Assembly (NCBI GenBank): GCA_029255685.2
Contig: CM055318.2
Coordinates: 16,931,001 to 16,995,000, forward strand
Reading direction: 5' to 3'
Source of the DNA: Silene conica
Taxonomy: Eukaryota; Streptophyta; Magnoliopsida; Caryophyllales; Caryophyllaceae
Length of the DNA stretch: 64,000 bases
Positions 10,908 through 21,500 of this stretch are shown here, piece after piece; position 1 is the stretch's first letter, and each line of letters opens with the position of its first letter. Position numbers and translations under genes: made by a program. The notes below the pieces were generated by a model. The model saw only the letters and a program-made list of their open reading frames with translations, did not search any database and was not told the origin of the DNA.

Positions 10908-13521
10908 GGATAAATTGATAAACACTGCCTACTTAAGTCCTGTTTTTAACAATCACTACCTACATAACAAAAGTTTCATAATCACTACCACAATACTATC
11001 TCCGATAACAGAATCAGTGACGTTTGACCGGAAAACCTCATTAAGACGATAAATTCAAATTTCCCCAAAAAAAATCATATTTTTTTTGGTAAAAGGTAAT
11101 TATATTAATCACAAAAAAACCTCCAACTGTACAAGAGACTAACTCTAAGTAACCAAATATACAGGAAAGTCTAACATAATCTGCTTATCCAAAACTGATC
11201 TTTGCTAGTCAAAACCTTGATATTCCTATACTCCCATCTGACATATATATCATGAATGACTTTTGTTACTAAGTTTGTAGGATGAGGCATCACCAAATCA
11301 ACTCTAGCCGAATTCCTGGCCATCCATATAGCATAGCACGTCCCAACATAGCAAGCACCTGTGAACATTCGTTGTAACCCAGTAAGCTTTTGAGTACCAA
11401 TTCACCATGTCCCTGTGATTAAACTGAATGCTCAGTTTCACCTTCAACAAATCTATGTATTTCAACGAATATATACATTGATAGAAAAGATGCTTATGAG
11501 TTTCCGCTGCTCCTCCACAAAGATAACCATCAGTATCCCCTCCCATACCAAATATGTTCAATCTATTCAAGGTCATAAGTCTCTGATGCTGTGATGCCCA
11601 AAAAATGAACCAATGTTTAGGCACATTCAAGCTATTTTAGCACAAAAATCTCCAAGAGACCTTAGGCTCCTTATTCCTCAACCAGTAGTATCCTTCTGCC
11701 ACTGAGTATTCCTGTTACCATTGAGCCATTTCCCATCAGTAAACGCATCTTTGAAAACATTTTTAATCTCCACTATTTTCTTCCAGGATCAACTACAATC
11801 AAGAGGGGCCTCATAATCCTTCCAGTCTAAGCCTTTCATATAGACATGATTAACCCATTTAACCCAAAGGTGGTCCTTCTTAGTAGCTAGCCAATCAGTA
11901 TATTTACCTAGCAAGGCTTTATTCCAAACACAAGCCTTATGAATGCCCAAACCACCCTCATCTTTAGGCAAACAACACTTCTCCCAATTTACATTTGGAG
12001 ATCTATGATAAACATAACTCCCTCCCCACAGATAGTTCCTGCAAATAGCATCCACCCTCTTCATAATTCCAGCAGGGATAAGAAAAATGGAGGCCTAATA
12101 CGTGTGTAAAGTAGAGAGCACAGACTTTACCAAAATGAGCCTACCAGAGTAAGCTAAATGCTTAGTGCCAAAACCACGAATTCTGGCCACAATTCTTTCA
12201 ATTAACTTCTGACCCTCGAATTTTGAGATCAATTCGAAAACCAGAAATCTTGATAACATCAGCCATAACATCAGTTTTAACTCCATTGAAGTATATATCA
12301 GACTTGTCCTTATTAAGCTTAAGCCCAGAAGCAGCAGAAAAGGTAGAAAAAGACCTCAGCATCCAAATAATGGACTCTGCATTCCCTTTGCAGAACATTA
12401 AAAGGTCGTCAGCAAACAAAAGGTGGTTGAGTTTCATATGGCCACACATAGGATGAAATTTGAACGTATCTTGTTGAGCAACAACGGTAAGAATTCTTGA
12501 AAGATACTCCATGCACAAGGTAAATAATAACGGGGATAACGGATATCCTTGTCGCAAACCCCTCTTGCCTTGAAAAAAACCAAAATGGTTCCCATTGACA
12601 TTCAGAGTATAGGAGGGAGTAGTTACACACACCATTATCATCTTAGTGAACTTGTCAGGAAACTTTAAAGCAATCATCATTTGTAACAGGAAATCCCACT
12701 CAACAGTGTCATACGCTTTCCTCAAATTAAAAAAAAAATCATATTTAATTCCCCAAACTACCCCTCCCTTGTCAATTAAACCTCATCCTTGCAAATCTGC
12801 AATTACACTCCTCTTATTCTTTATTCCTTTTTCCCCTCTATTATTTTTTTCTTCACTCATCATCATCCCGTGCGTAAATTTTCTTCATCTCATATATTAC
12901 TTTTTCTTTAGTAAGATATATGTTCATCTACTTCTATCTTTTCAATTCTTCTTATTTTCAATTCTTTTCATCTACTTCTTATAATTCTTGGTAAATCTTG
13001 TTAATAATTCATCGTTTGTAAACACAGGAAATGAGAGGTGATAGACTCCCTAATTTGAAGTGTCATTGTCGTGTCCTACATGTTGTTACCAAGTCATGGA
13101 CTAGAGAATAAAACATGAAAAAATTAATGTAATTAACATTAAAACAAGAAAACAATAACAATAACCAAAGAACCCTAATTCAAATAGACGAATAGAAGTG
13201 TTGTACCTGGGTTTGATGAAGAACTCAACAGGGGAGAAAGATTAAATGAATTTAATTGAGTATTGAAAGTATAGGAGAGATTTTTATTGTTTTTGTTGGA
13301 CATAGAGAGTGATCGACATTAATGAGTGAATATAAGAAGCTAAAGAATTATGTTAAACCAAGGGCAATATGATCACTATATTTATTAATTGGATGGAAGA
13401 TGCAAAAGTCAGCGGTTTCATTATCGGAGATAGTATTGTGGTAGTGATTCTGAAACTTTTATTATGTAGGTAGTGATTGTTAAAAAGAGGACTTAAGTAA
13501 GTAGTTTTTATCAATTTACCC
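10908..13521. mobile_element. Non-autonomous MULE with long TIRs and 9-bp TSD, itself carrying a LINE
   Basis: The two ends are inverted copies for about 110 bp: the left begins GGATAAATTGATAAACACTG and the right, reversed, begins GGGTAAATTGATAAAAACTA. Both continue through TTTTTAACAATCACTACCTA and AATCACTACCACAATACTAT. The flanks are a perfect 9-bp duplication ATATTTAAA (10899-10907 and 13522-13530). Long TIRs plus a 9-bp TSD define Mutator-like elements. Without the inserted LINE the element is about 0.95 kb and shows no transposase. Confidence 0.9.
11081..12730 (-). pseudogene. 5'-truncated LINE inserted in the MULE; RT and zf-RVT fragments
   Basis: The minus strand encodes LINE ORF2 pieces: RT palm (RKAYDTVEWDFLLQ, KRGLRQGYPLSPLLF, and FADD at about 12400), a post-RT region (SGRLILVKSVLS, PKDEGGLGIH) and zf-RVT (NVPKHWFIFWASQHQR, CGGAAETHKHLFYQC). 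Frames change several times, so it is dead. The 3' end has TTACCTTTTACC and a short A-tail (T run on plus, 11080-11087). A long duplication AAAAAAAATCATATT flanks it (from 11067 and from 12731), showing target-primed insertion and 5' truncation at the RT domain. Confidence 0.9.
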
Positions 13522-14755
13522 ATATTTAAATTATATCATGATTACAGCGGAGAGGTAAAAACTCAAAAGATAGTAACACATATGACAACTACTAGAAGGA
13601 CTACTAAACAATCTGTGTCGTCGTGACTCCCAACTGCAGCTAGCAACCAACATTCAAGCTAACACCCGAAAAGTATTAATGCTCACCATTTTTCACAACA
13701 TTAAATGGATCATCGCATGCACACACATAAAGCAAAGACCCACCAAAGACAAACCACACAAGGCCAATAACCGTAATAACACATAAGCAAAGTACAAGAG
13801 AAAAGAATGAAATAAACATATAACTGTCACGTTTGCATCCCCAAACATCGAGAACTAAGATCCAAATCGCAACCCGGATCCGACTACACATCGTAACATG
13901 TAGCCCTGTCAGGCACTCATCGGAATAGGTGACCCACACCGTCAGTGGTAAACCGCAATCTAGCCACCAAAATTCCCGCTCATTACAACGAGCGAACCCA
14001 AATCATTAATGTGCACATCCTCTTTGTAACCGGAGCCACAAGGGGCGAACATGGGGGGGGGGGGTGAAGATCATCTCTCGACAATGGCTCCACAATCAAC
14101 CTCAACACAAAAAAAACAATAATATCTCAATCACCCAACTCTAACAAATAAACGATGCAAACAACATAATACAGCCATCACAAAACATATACTAAACATA
14201 CAATACTAAGTAGGGAAACCTTACCTCGCGCCTATCCACAGTATAACAACCACCACCCCGACACATATCAAGCAATCACGTCAATCCTATCACAAGTAAC
14301 GATATCATATTACTATACTAGTAAAACCAATTGTTTGATCCCCCAAGTTCACTAATTTACCGCATGATATCTGTATGCAACGCCTAAGAAAATCCGCCTT
14401 GACACATCCATATTCCATTTACGTTTATCCAGAAAAAGAACATATTTTGGGTTTTTCCATAGAAAAGAAGAAAGGAAGAAGTTTTAAGAAAATAAAGAAA
14501 AATAATTTCAGTCGAAGTCCCCAAAATTTTTAAGACGCTGCCACGCAGGTACTCAATCGAGTATCTGACATACTCGACCGAGTACGCCGCACTCGGTCGA
14601 GTACAATGGTACTCGGCTGAGTAGTTTGTACTAGGTCGAGTACTCAATGTTCAGTCATCCTTATACAAGACATCCTCTTAATTATCTCAACCTATCACTA
14701 GGGATCATATATGGTCAAAGTCGGTCAACATGTCCTTAACAGGACGGGTATTACA

Positions 14756-15489
14756 AAAGTGGACTGGATAATTCAAAAGAATACCTTGAGAAAGAGAATT
14801 CGAAAGGTGTCTCAATATATGATAGGTGATTTTCCAATAAGGTGTTCTTGGATGATCCCAAAATTGACCGAGGTGTTGGATAACGAAAGATTTCTAGAGT
14901 TGGTTAGAAAATTTAATTTATCAACCATGGCCCACGGTTTATGGTGTGTCGCGTTGCGTCGTGTCGTATCGTATCGTGTTGGTCATGTTAGTCTTGTGTC
15001 GTGCTAAAATGGCTCGTGGGTTGTGCCGGACATATCGACTCAATAATCCGCGTGTCCACTTCCATTTTTAGCAACTGTTTCGCGGGCTTTTTAGATGTTA
15101 TCCTCTAAGGCTGAAGACATCAAGCCTGTGAAGCAACAACCCAAACCAACACTTGTAAGGCCAAACAAAACTACCACATGACAATTGTCACCATTCATGT
15201 GCACAAGTTATTGCTCATGTTCAAGTTGCAAATCATGTCGTTACAATTAACTCTTCGTGCTTTTCTTTTCTTCCTTTAGTGATTGGTTAAAGATTTATTC
15301 TAATGCCCTAGCTGATAAAAATTAACCATATTTAAATGTAAGTCGTGTCGATTACTAAACAAGTTAACACCTACATCTTTCATATATTTTATTTTAATCT
15401 GCAAAAGCCGATAAAGTAAAAAAAATACAATATAAGGAAGAAATGTGTACATGAGACCTACTGTCTATTATACCCTATCTTAACCACTA
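14756..15489. other. unassigned stretch with a GTGTC-type low-complexity tract
   Basis: No gene is recognised. An open frame from 14711 starts inside the LTR and shows no family likeness. At about 14940-15005 the sequence is a degenerate GTC/GTATC/GTGTC tract. The remainder is AT-rich. Confidence 0.35.
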
Positions 15490-15710
15490 AGGACATGTTC
15501 TTTTGAACTTAATTTCAGCTCATTTCGATTCAATTTAGCTCAATTCAATTTAGTTTAGTTCGGTTCAATTCAGTTTAACTTTTCTCTTTATCAATTGACT
15601 CTTATTTCAGTTCAATTCAAGTTCATTAAATTCAGTTCAGTTCAAATTCATTAAATTCAGTTCCGTTCAAATTCATTAAATTCAATTTAGTTTAATTCAA
15701 AGAATTTTAG
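15490..15710. repeat. End fragment of the TTCAG-rich repeat family
   Basis: It begins TAAGGACATGTTCTTTTGAAC and continues as irregular TTCAGTTCAATTCA repeats. The same start (CATGTTCTTTTGGAC next to TTA/TAA) and the same pentamer-rich body recur at 30735-31060, 31815-32000, 36576-37597 and 39903-48840. The 15720 MULE was inserted into this copy. Confidence 0.6.
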
Positions 15711-15719
15711 TTAAAAATA

Positions 15720-16992
15720 GTATAAATTACAAATAACCACCACGTATTTGCGTATTTTTACAAATTACCACCACGTATTTGCTTTTTTACAAATAACCCC
15801 CAGACTTTTACGTATACTCCCCGATCACCACCGTATTTTAATCCCGATTCTTCTTTTTCTTATATCCCGTCTTATTAAGTAACAATTTACGTAAAATACC
15901 CATATTACCCTCCCTAATTAAATAAACCCACCCAAACTAATTACACATATACATCAACTAGAGTAAGTGCATCCAATTTCCCAATTCAAAAATCCTAAAT
16001 TCAAAAATCCCCAAATCAATTCAGGAACTTCAAACCCTAAATTCAAACCCTAACTTCAGTTCAGAAGTTGGGATTTTGGCCGACTTTGATATACCTCGTG
16101 ACCTCGAGGTTTTGAGTTGCATCTGATTTATACGATTCAGGTTAGAACCAGGGCGGCTAAAGGGTGCAGGCTAATGATTCGAATGGTAATGGAGTATTTG
16201 TGGTGATGTGGTGGTTGAGATTGGTGAAGGAGATGGGATTCGTAGCAGGTTTTGAGCTACTGCATACGGGTTGCATTAATGTTGGATTTGTAGAGGAGGA
16301 AATGTAGGATAAGATGATGTACACTTGTCTGCAAGTATATTTTTCTTCAGAACATGTAACTTAGAAGGTAGAAGCTGGAATGATCTCAGAAACTACGAGT
16401 CATAACTCATATACATGTACATTGTTGGGTGGCAAAGATTATCAAATTCTTTTTGAAATTCCCTTATATATAGACTAAAGATTGCAGTTTCAAAAACCAT
16501 TCCAATTTCTGTCTAATCACTGCAAAATATAGTAGCGTGACTTTACGATTAAGAGGATTGAAGAATCGTATTATATGTTTAGTCGACGAGTTTATACAAA
16601 AGCAATATGCAGTTTGTAAAAAATCCCCAAATCAATTTAGGAACATCAAACCCTAAATTCAAACCCTAACTTCAGTTCAGGAAATTGATTTGGGGATTTT
16701 TGAATTTAGGGTTTGAAGTTTATTGGGAAATTGGATGTACGTTACTCTAATTGATGTATATGTGTAATTAGTTTGGGTGGGTTTATTTAATTAGGGAGGG
16801 TAATATGGGTATTTTACGTAAATTGTTACTTAATAAGACGGAAAATAAGAAAAAGAAGAATCGGGATTAAAGTACGGTGGTGATCGGGAGTATACGTAAA
16901 ATAAAGTCAGGGGGTTATTTGTAAAAAAAACAAATACGTGGTGGTAATTTGTAAAAATAAGCAAATACGTGGTGGTTATTTGTAATTTATCC
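15720..16992. mobile_element. Non-autonomous MULE, about 310-bp TIRs, TSD TTAAAAATA
   Basis: The left end GTATAAATTACAAATAACCA and the reversed right end GGATAAATTACAAATAACCA open inverted repeats. These stay alignable to about 16060 and back to about 16680, through ACCACCACGTATTTG, CCCGATTCTTC and TACGTAAAATACCCATATTA. The flanks are TTAAAAATA at 15711-15719 and 16993-17001. The 600-bp middle has no open reading frame of note. Confidence 0.88.
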
Positions 16993-17320
16993 TTAAAAAT
17001 AAATAAATAACTGAAACATTGTGAATATAAGTAGATGAATACTAAAACTTGGGAGAGACGGTCTTTTAATAAATTATTGAGACACCATTTTTTGTACCTT
17101 TTATTTGTATTTTGTGACCCTTTTGTCATTGATCGTACTATAGTAATTTTGTACTTATTTAGCTAATAAATGTACTCATTTTATCTTTAATCATGATTTG
17201 TACCTATTATTTTACTTTTAGTACAACTTTTCTTAAATTTGTACAATAGTCTCTCAATAAGGTTATTGAGAGGCGGTGTTCAGGAGACTCATGGGTGAGA
17301 GTAAACAAGTTTAGCAGTAT

Positions 17321-18123
17321 CGGAATTACTTTTTCACATACTGACTTTACTCTTTCACATACATTTTTTCATAAAATTTCCATATACTACCCTTTTTCCC
17401 TATTCCCTAAAGCTAAACCTAAACTATTTTCCTCAACATAGACAAAACAACTTTTTGTTTTTTATATATTTTTACCCTAAAATTGAATTAATTACCTTAC
17501 AAACTTAAATAATGGATTACAACTCGCCAATTAATGAGGTAATATTATTTAATAACAATTATTAATACGTTTTACTGTTTTTACTGAAATTATATTTAGA
17601 GTCAATGTTAATTACGGTTTGTGGGTAGCGGATGACACGGTGGTTGACAGTAGTTTTGGATGCACGACTGTTAACTGTGGTGGTCGGCTCTCTGAATTGT
17701 CGGCATCCAACGGAATTTTAGGTTGTCGGCGTCCATCGGATTTCTGGGCTGTTATTGTTGCTTTTTCGCTGTGTTTCACTGCGCATTCTCCCTCCTTTCT
17801 CTCTCTTTTTCCTTTTTTTTCCAAAAAAAATTACCTTTTTGATTTCTTTAGTTTTTGCTTTTCTGTTTTTTAGTTTTTCTTTGTTTTAGTTTTTCTTTTC
17901 CTTTTATTAGGTATTTTTTTCCTTTTTTAAAATTTTGTTTTTAATTTTATTTAATTAATTAATTATTATTTAATCATGAACGGAGTAAGTGGTTGATTAG
18001 TGTTTGAGGGGGTGAAGGAAGAGAGAAAATCAATTGAGTGAACGAAAAAAAAAAAATGACAAGGACAATTTGGTAAAAATCGTATGTAAAAGAGTAAAAT
18101 CCGTATGTGAAAAAGCACGTCCC
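17321..18123. mobile_element. Non-autonomous MULE, TSD TAGCAGTAT
   Basis: The left end contains CTTTTTCACATACTGACTTT and the reversed right end CTTTTTCACATACGGATTTT, followed on each side by CTCTTTCACATAC / CTCTTTTACATAC. The 9-bp duplication TAGCAGTAT lies at 17312-17320 and 18124-18132. The 0.8-kb body is T-rich with no gene. The element ends about 430 bp upstream of the pyridoxal kinase start codon and so may supply part of its upstream region. Confidence 0.8.
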
Positions 18124-18555
18124 TAGCAGTATTTGAGATGACAAAATGTACAATACTTGCTCCTTTCTGTATCAATTTACGGTTTATAACCTCTTGTGCT
18201 TGAACATTGCATGTGGTTTGATTTACTACCACACTAGTATTTATTTTCAGTCAAATTCACATTTCACACCTAACACAAATTGCATTGATACACAATCTTC
18301 CCTCTTCAAAATCGTCTGCAAAATGTACTCTTGTTGAAACTCCTATGTCCACCTCCTTCGTTGCCTCACTTCCTTTCTCAACTTTGCTATTCTCGACAAC
18401 TGTAAACTTCCGGTCTACTCCGATTTTTCTGCAACTATATTATTTTCTTTATTTCTGCTTAATTCAATCGCTTTTTAGTAATATTTTAGTGATTAACTAT
18501 GTTCGATTGATGATTAATTAGGTCTAATTGCGTAAATAACTCGAAGAATTCATCA
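18124..18555 (+). promoter_or_regulatory. Upstream and 5' leader region of the pyridoxal kinase gene
   Basis: This is the space between the MULE target copy and the ATG at 18556. It must hold the promoter and leader unless the promoter lies inside the MULE. It is AT-rich with several C/T-rich stretches; I could not fix a TATA box or start site with confidence. Confidence 0.35.
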
Positions 18556-21500
18556 ATGGCGCAACCTCCGATTTTATCGATTGCGTTGCCGTCTGATACT
18601 GGTCGTGTTCTTAGCATTCAATCTCATACTGTTCAGGTATTTGTTTCTTCATCGTCTTAAAATAATTTGATCAAGTTTTCATTTTGTTCTAGCTAGCTTA
18701 TGAAATTGTTGAATTATAGCTGTTTCTAGTTGCTGAAAATGTTGTTCATTTGGTGAGAATGTTAGCAATGGAACTATTTTTAAGTTTTGAATTGTATGGA
18801 TATGAATGTGTTGTTCCTGTTACTGTACTTGATTTTGTTACGAATGCACGGTATTTTTGTTAGGTTCTACATAAATTAAACGTAATCATTTAAAATAACG
18901 TGATATACAAACGATCATTTCGCTCTTTAAAGAAGACAATTTGAGAAAAACCGATTGTGTTCTGTTAAGTTTGTTCTCAAGTTCCTTACGGAATTGTATC
19001 TGCTAAATACATGTAAAAATTGAAGTACGAACAAAGAATCTGTGAAAGGAAATGGAGGAATTTCACTGGTGTAGGATTGAAGAATCTGAACTATTATGGA
19101 TCTATGCATTGAATTATGCAACCTACTTTATAAGCCATAGTCATATTCAAGTTACATAATGACCTTTTTGAGAATATATGAGCTCCCAAGTTGCTAAGGC
19201 GGGGAAAGACAACTGAGGTGTGTCATATAAGCAGACTTATCTTCCTGTGCAGAGCTGAATCACCAGGATTTGAAAGATTAACTCTTTTATACGATCGAAT
19301 GATTCAATTTATATCTTTGAATAAAATTTTGGGACTCGTATTCATGCTCATCAGTCAAATGGAGGCAATATATCCGAATGAGTTTGATAAGCTACTGGGT
19401 TTGAGATGTATACTAAGGGTGCATTTGGATTGAGGGATTTGGAGGAAAAAGAAGGGGAGGGAATTGGAAGGATGTGAAATCCATTGTTTGGTTAGGAAAA
19501 TGGAAGTGGAAGAATTTGGAGGGAAGGGAAAATGGATCCCTCCATTTCCCTCCTCCAAGCCAATTTATTTTGTCTCGAACATAGGCAAGATTTGGAGGGA
19601 AAATCACTTCCTCCATTCTCCTTCCCCTCCCCTTCTCTCCCTTTCTTTTCCCTCCTTCTCTCTCCACTCCCATCCCCTCCTTTTTTCCTCTCCAAACGCA
19701 CCCTAAGACAGTATGATTTCCAATAAATAAGCATCATTAGTGGAGCGAGTTGAAATTCTAGGGTCAAATTGATCTGTTGGAATTGGCTGACCTGATGTCA
19801 GTATGCATACTGTAAAGAGTTTCCAATTTAAACCGGTGCTTTACTAAAGCTTCTTTTTCACAGGGTTATGTTGGCAATAAATCCGCAGTGTTTCCACTTC
19901 AGTTGCTTGGTTTTGATGTTGACCCCGTTAATTCCGTGCAGTTCTCAAATCATACAGGCAAGTTGTTTGATTGATTTAAATCCATACCATTGAAACTTTG
20001 ACAACTGAGGAGCACCTCTAATTTTGCTTAGGCTGAGGTCCATGCAGGGTATCCGACATTTAAAGGCCAAGTTTTGAATGGTAAAGAACTATGGGACTTA
20101 ATAGAAGGTCTTGAAGCAAATAATTTGTTGTTCTACACTCATTTATTGACAGGTACGATGGACATCTGACCATGCATAACAGTTTTTCTGAACCTTGTAA
20201 GTTTTGATGTCAATTGCTTTTTATGTGCAAGTGAACAAGTGTAAAATTAGTCAGTTAGCAACATAGCCAAAATTACGTCTTCAAGTGTGGTTAGGTTTCT
20301 GAAGATGGTGGTGACTACATAACTGTGCTCTTGCTCTTTCCCTATCGCAAACAAGTTCTTAAGAGCTTAACTTTTATCAAATCCTATTACGTGGGTGGTT
20401 TTGAGGATTTGAGTGACCGAGCCATTTATTACAGAGGTCATTTGCCTGTTACTAAACTGAACGTCTTGTTGAAATTGGCTGTGCTCAAAGGTTTTTATAG
20501 CCCTTAGGCTGTTTGGCTTTTCTACTGTCTGGAAGCAGACATGATTCATTGTTTCTGTTTGCCTGAATCATATAAAGGTCTGTTTGTCTATCTCAACTCC
20601 TAGACCCAATCACCATTCTTTCTGGTTTTGCAGGCTACATTGGTTCAGTCTCATTTCTGAATACTGTTTTGGAAGTCATTGCCAAACTACGTTCCGTGAA
20701 TCCTGGACTTGTCTATGGTAGGTCTGTGCCTAATGTTATAATTATTCTATGTGTAATATTATTTTTAAAATGCATTGTACCGTGGAACTCAAATGATACA
20801 TTGGATTACCAGATGCTTACAAGCTGCATTCTTGATGATAGCGTATTGCTCATCTTAACATTACTGATAAAAAACTGCATTTTCTAGGTACAATAAATGG
20901 TAAGTTCTACGGGGTATTTGTTAGAAGAGGATACTGAGAAAGAGATGGTTTGATATCAGCATAATGAAAAGAAACTATTACGTGTTGTCTTCTTAGCAAT
21001 GCTGATAAATGAAAATACAGAACATAGCAGAATCATTTTTTTTTTGTGGTTGGTTGGTTAAGTGGTGAGCTAGTTGTATGGTTTTGCTTCAGGACAAATT
21101 TGATGTCTAATATCAACACATGCATATAATAATTCTGCTCGCATGAAAAGAAACTATTACATGTGTTCCTCACACAAACTTTATTGTTTTCTGCTCACAT
21201 GAAATTTAGATGATATGTCTGTTGAAGTTTTAACCTATTTTCTGGTGTCCTTTATTTTGCCTAATTCTAATTGGTTTTATACTTTTATGGTATCTGTGTA
21301 TATTGGCATGTGATTTCCTCTCAGTTTGTGATCCAGTCATGGGTGATGAAGGAAAGCTTTATATCCCCCAAGAGCTGGTATCAGTATACCGGGAAAAGGT
21401 GATTGGTTTATCTATTAGCCTGTTCATTATGTTGAGACCCATTCTATTTGTACACTTAATTAGAATATCTTGTATATGTGGTCTCTGATTTTCCAACCTT

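Larger units (their letters stand above)
10792..14755 (-). mobile_element. Retrotransposon LTR (about 1.35 kb) split by a MULE insertion
   Basis: Read on the minus strand, the LTR starts TGTAATACCCGTCC at 14755 and ends GGGTGTTACA at 10792, followed by the primer site. Once the MULE and its target copy (10899-13521) are removed, the LTR is about 1.35 kb. It holds five TACTCG..CGAGTA palindromes at 14550-14642. No second LTR or coding region survives in the window, so the family is uncertain; Ty3/gypsy is my guess from the TGTAATACCC end and the tRNA-Met primer site. Confidence 0.7.

Noticed and set aside
14711..15007. Plus-strand ORF of 98 aa
   Set aside because: It starts inside the LTR, ends in a GTGTC tract, and has no recognisable motif.
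19413..19767. Several overlapping ORFs in intron 1 of the kinase gene
   Set aside because: They come from the purine/pyrimidine-biased MITE at 19417-19703.
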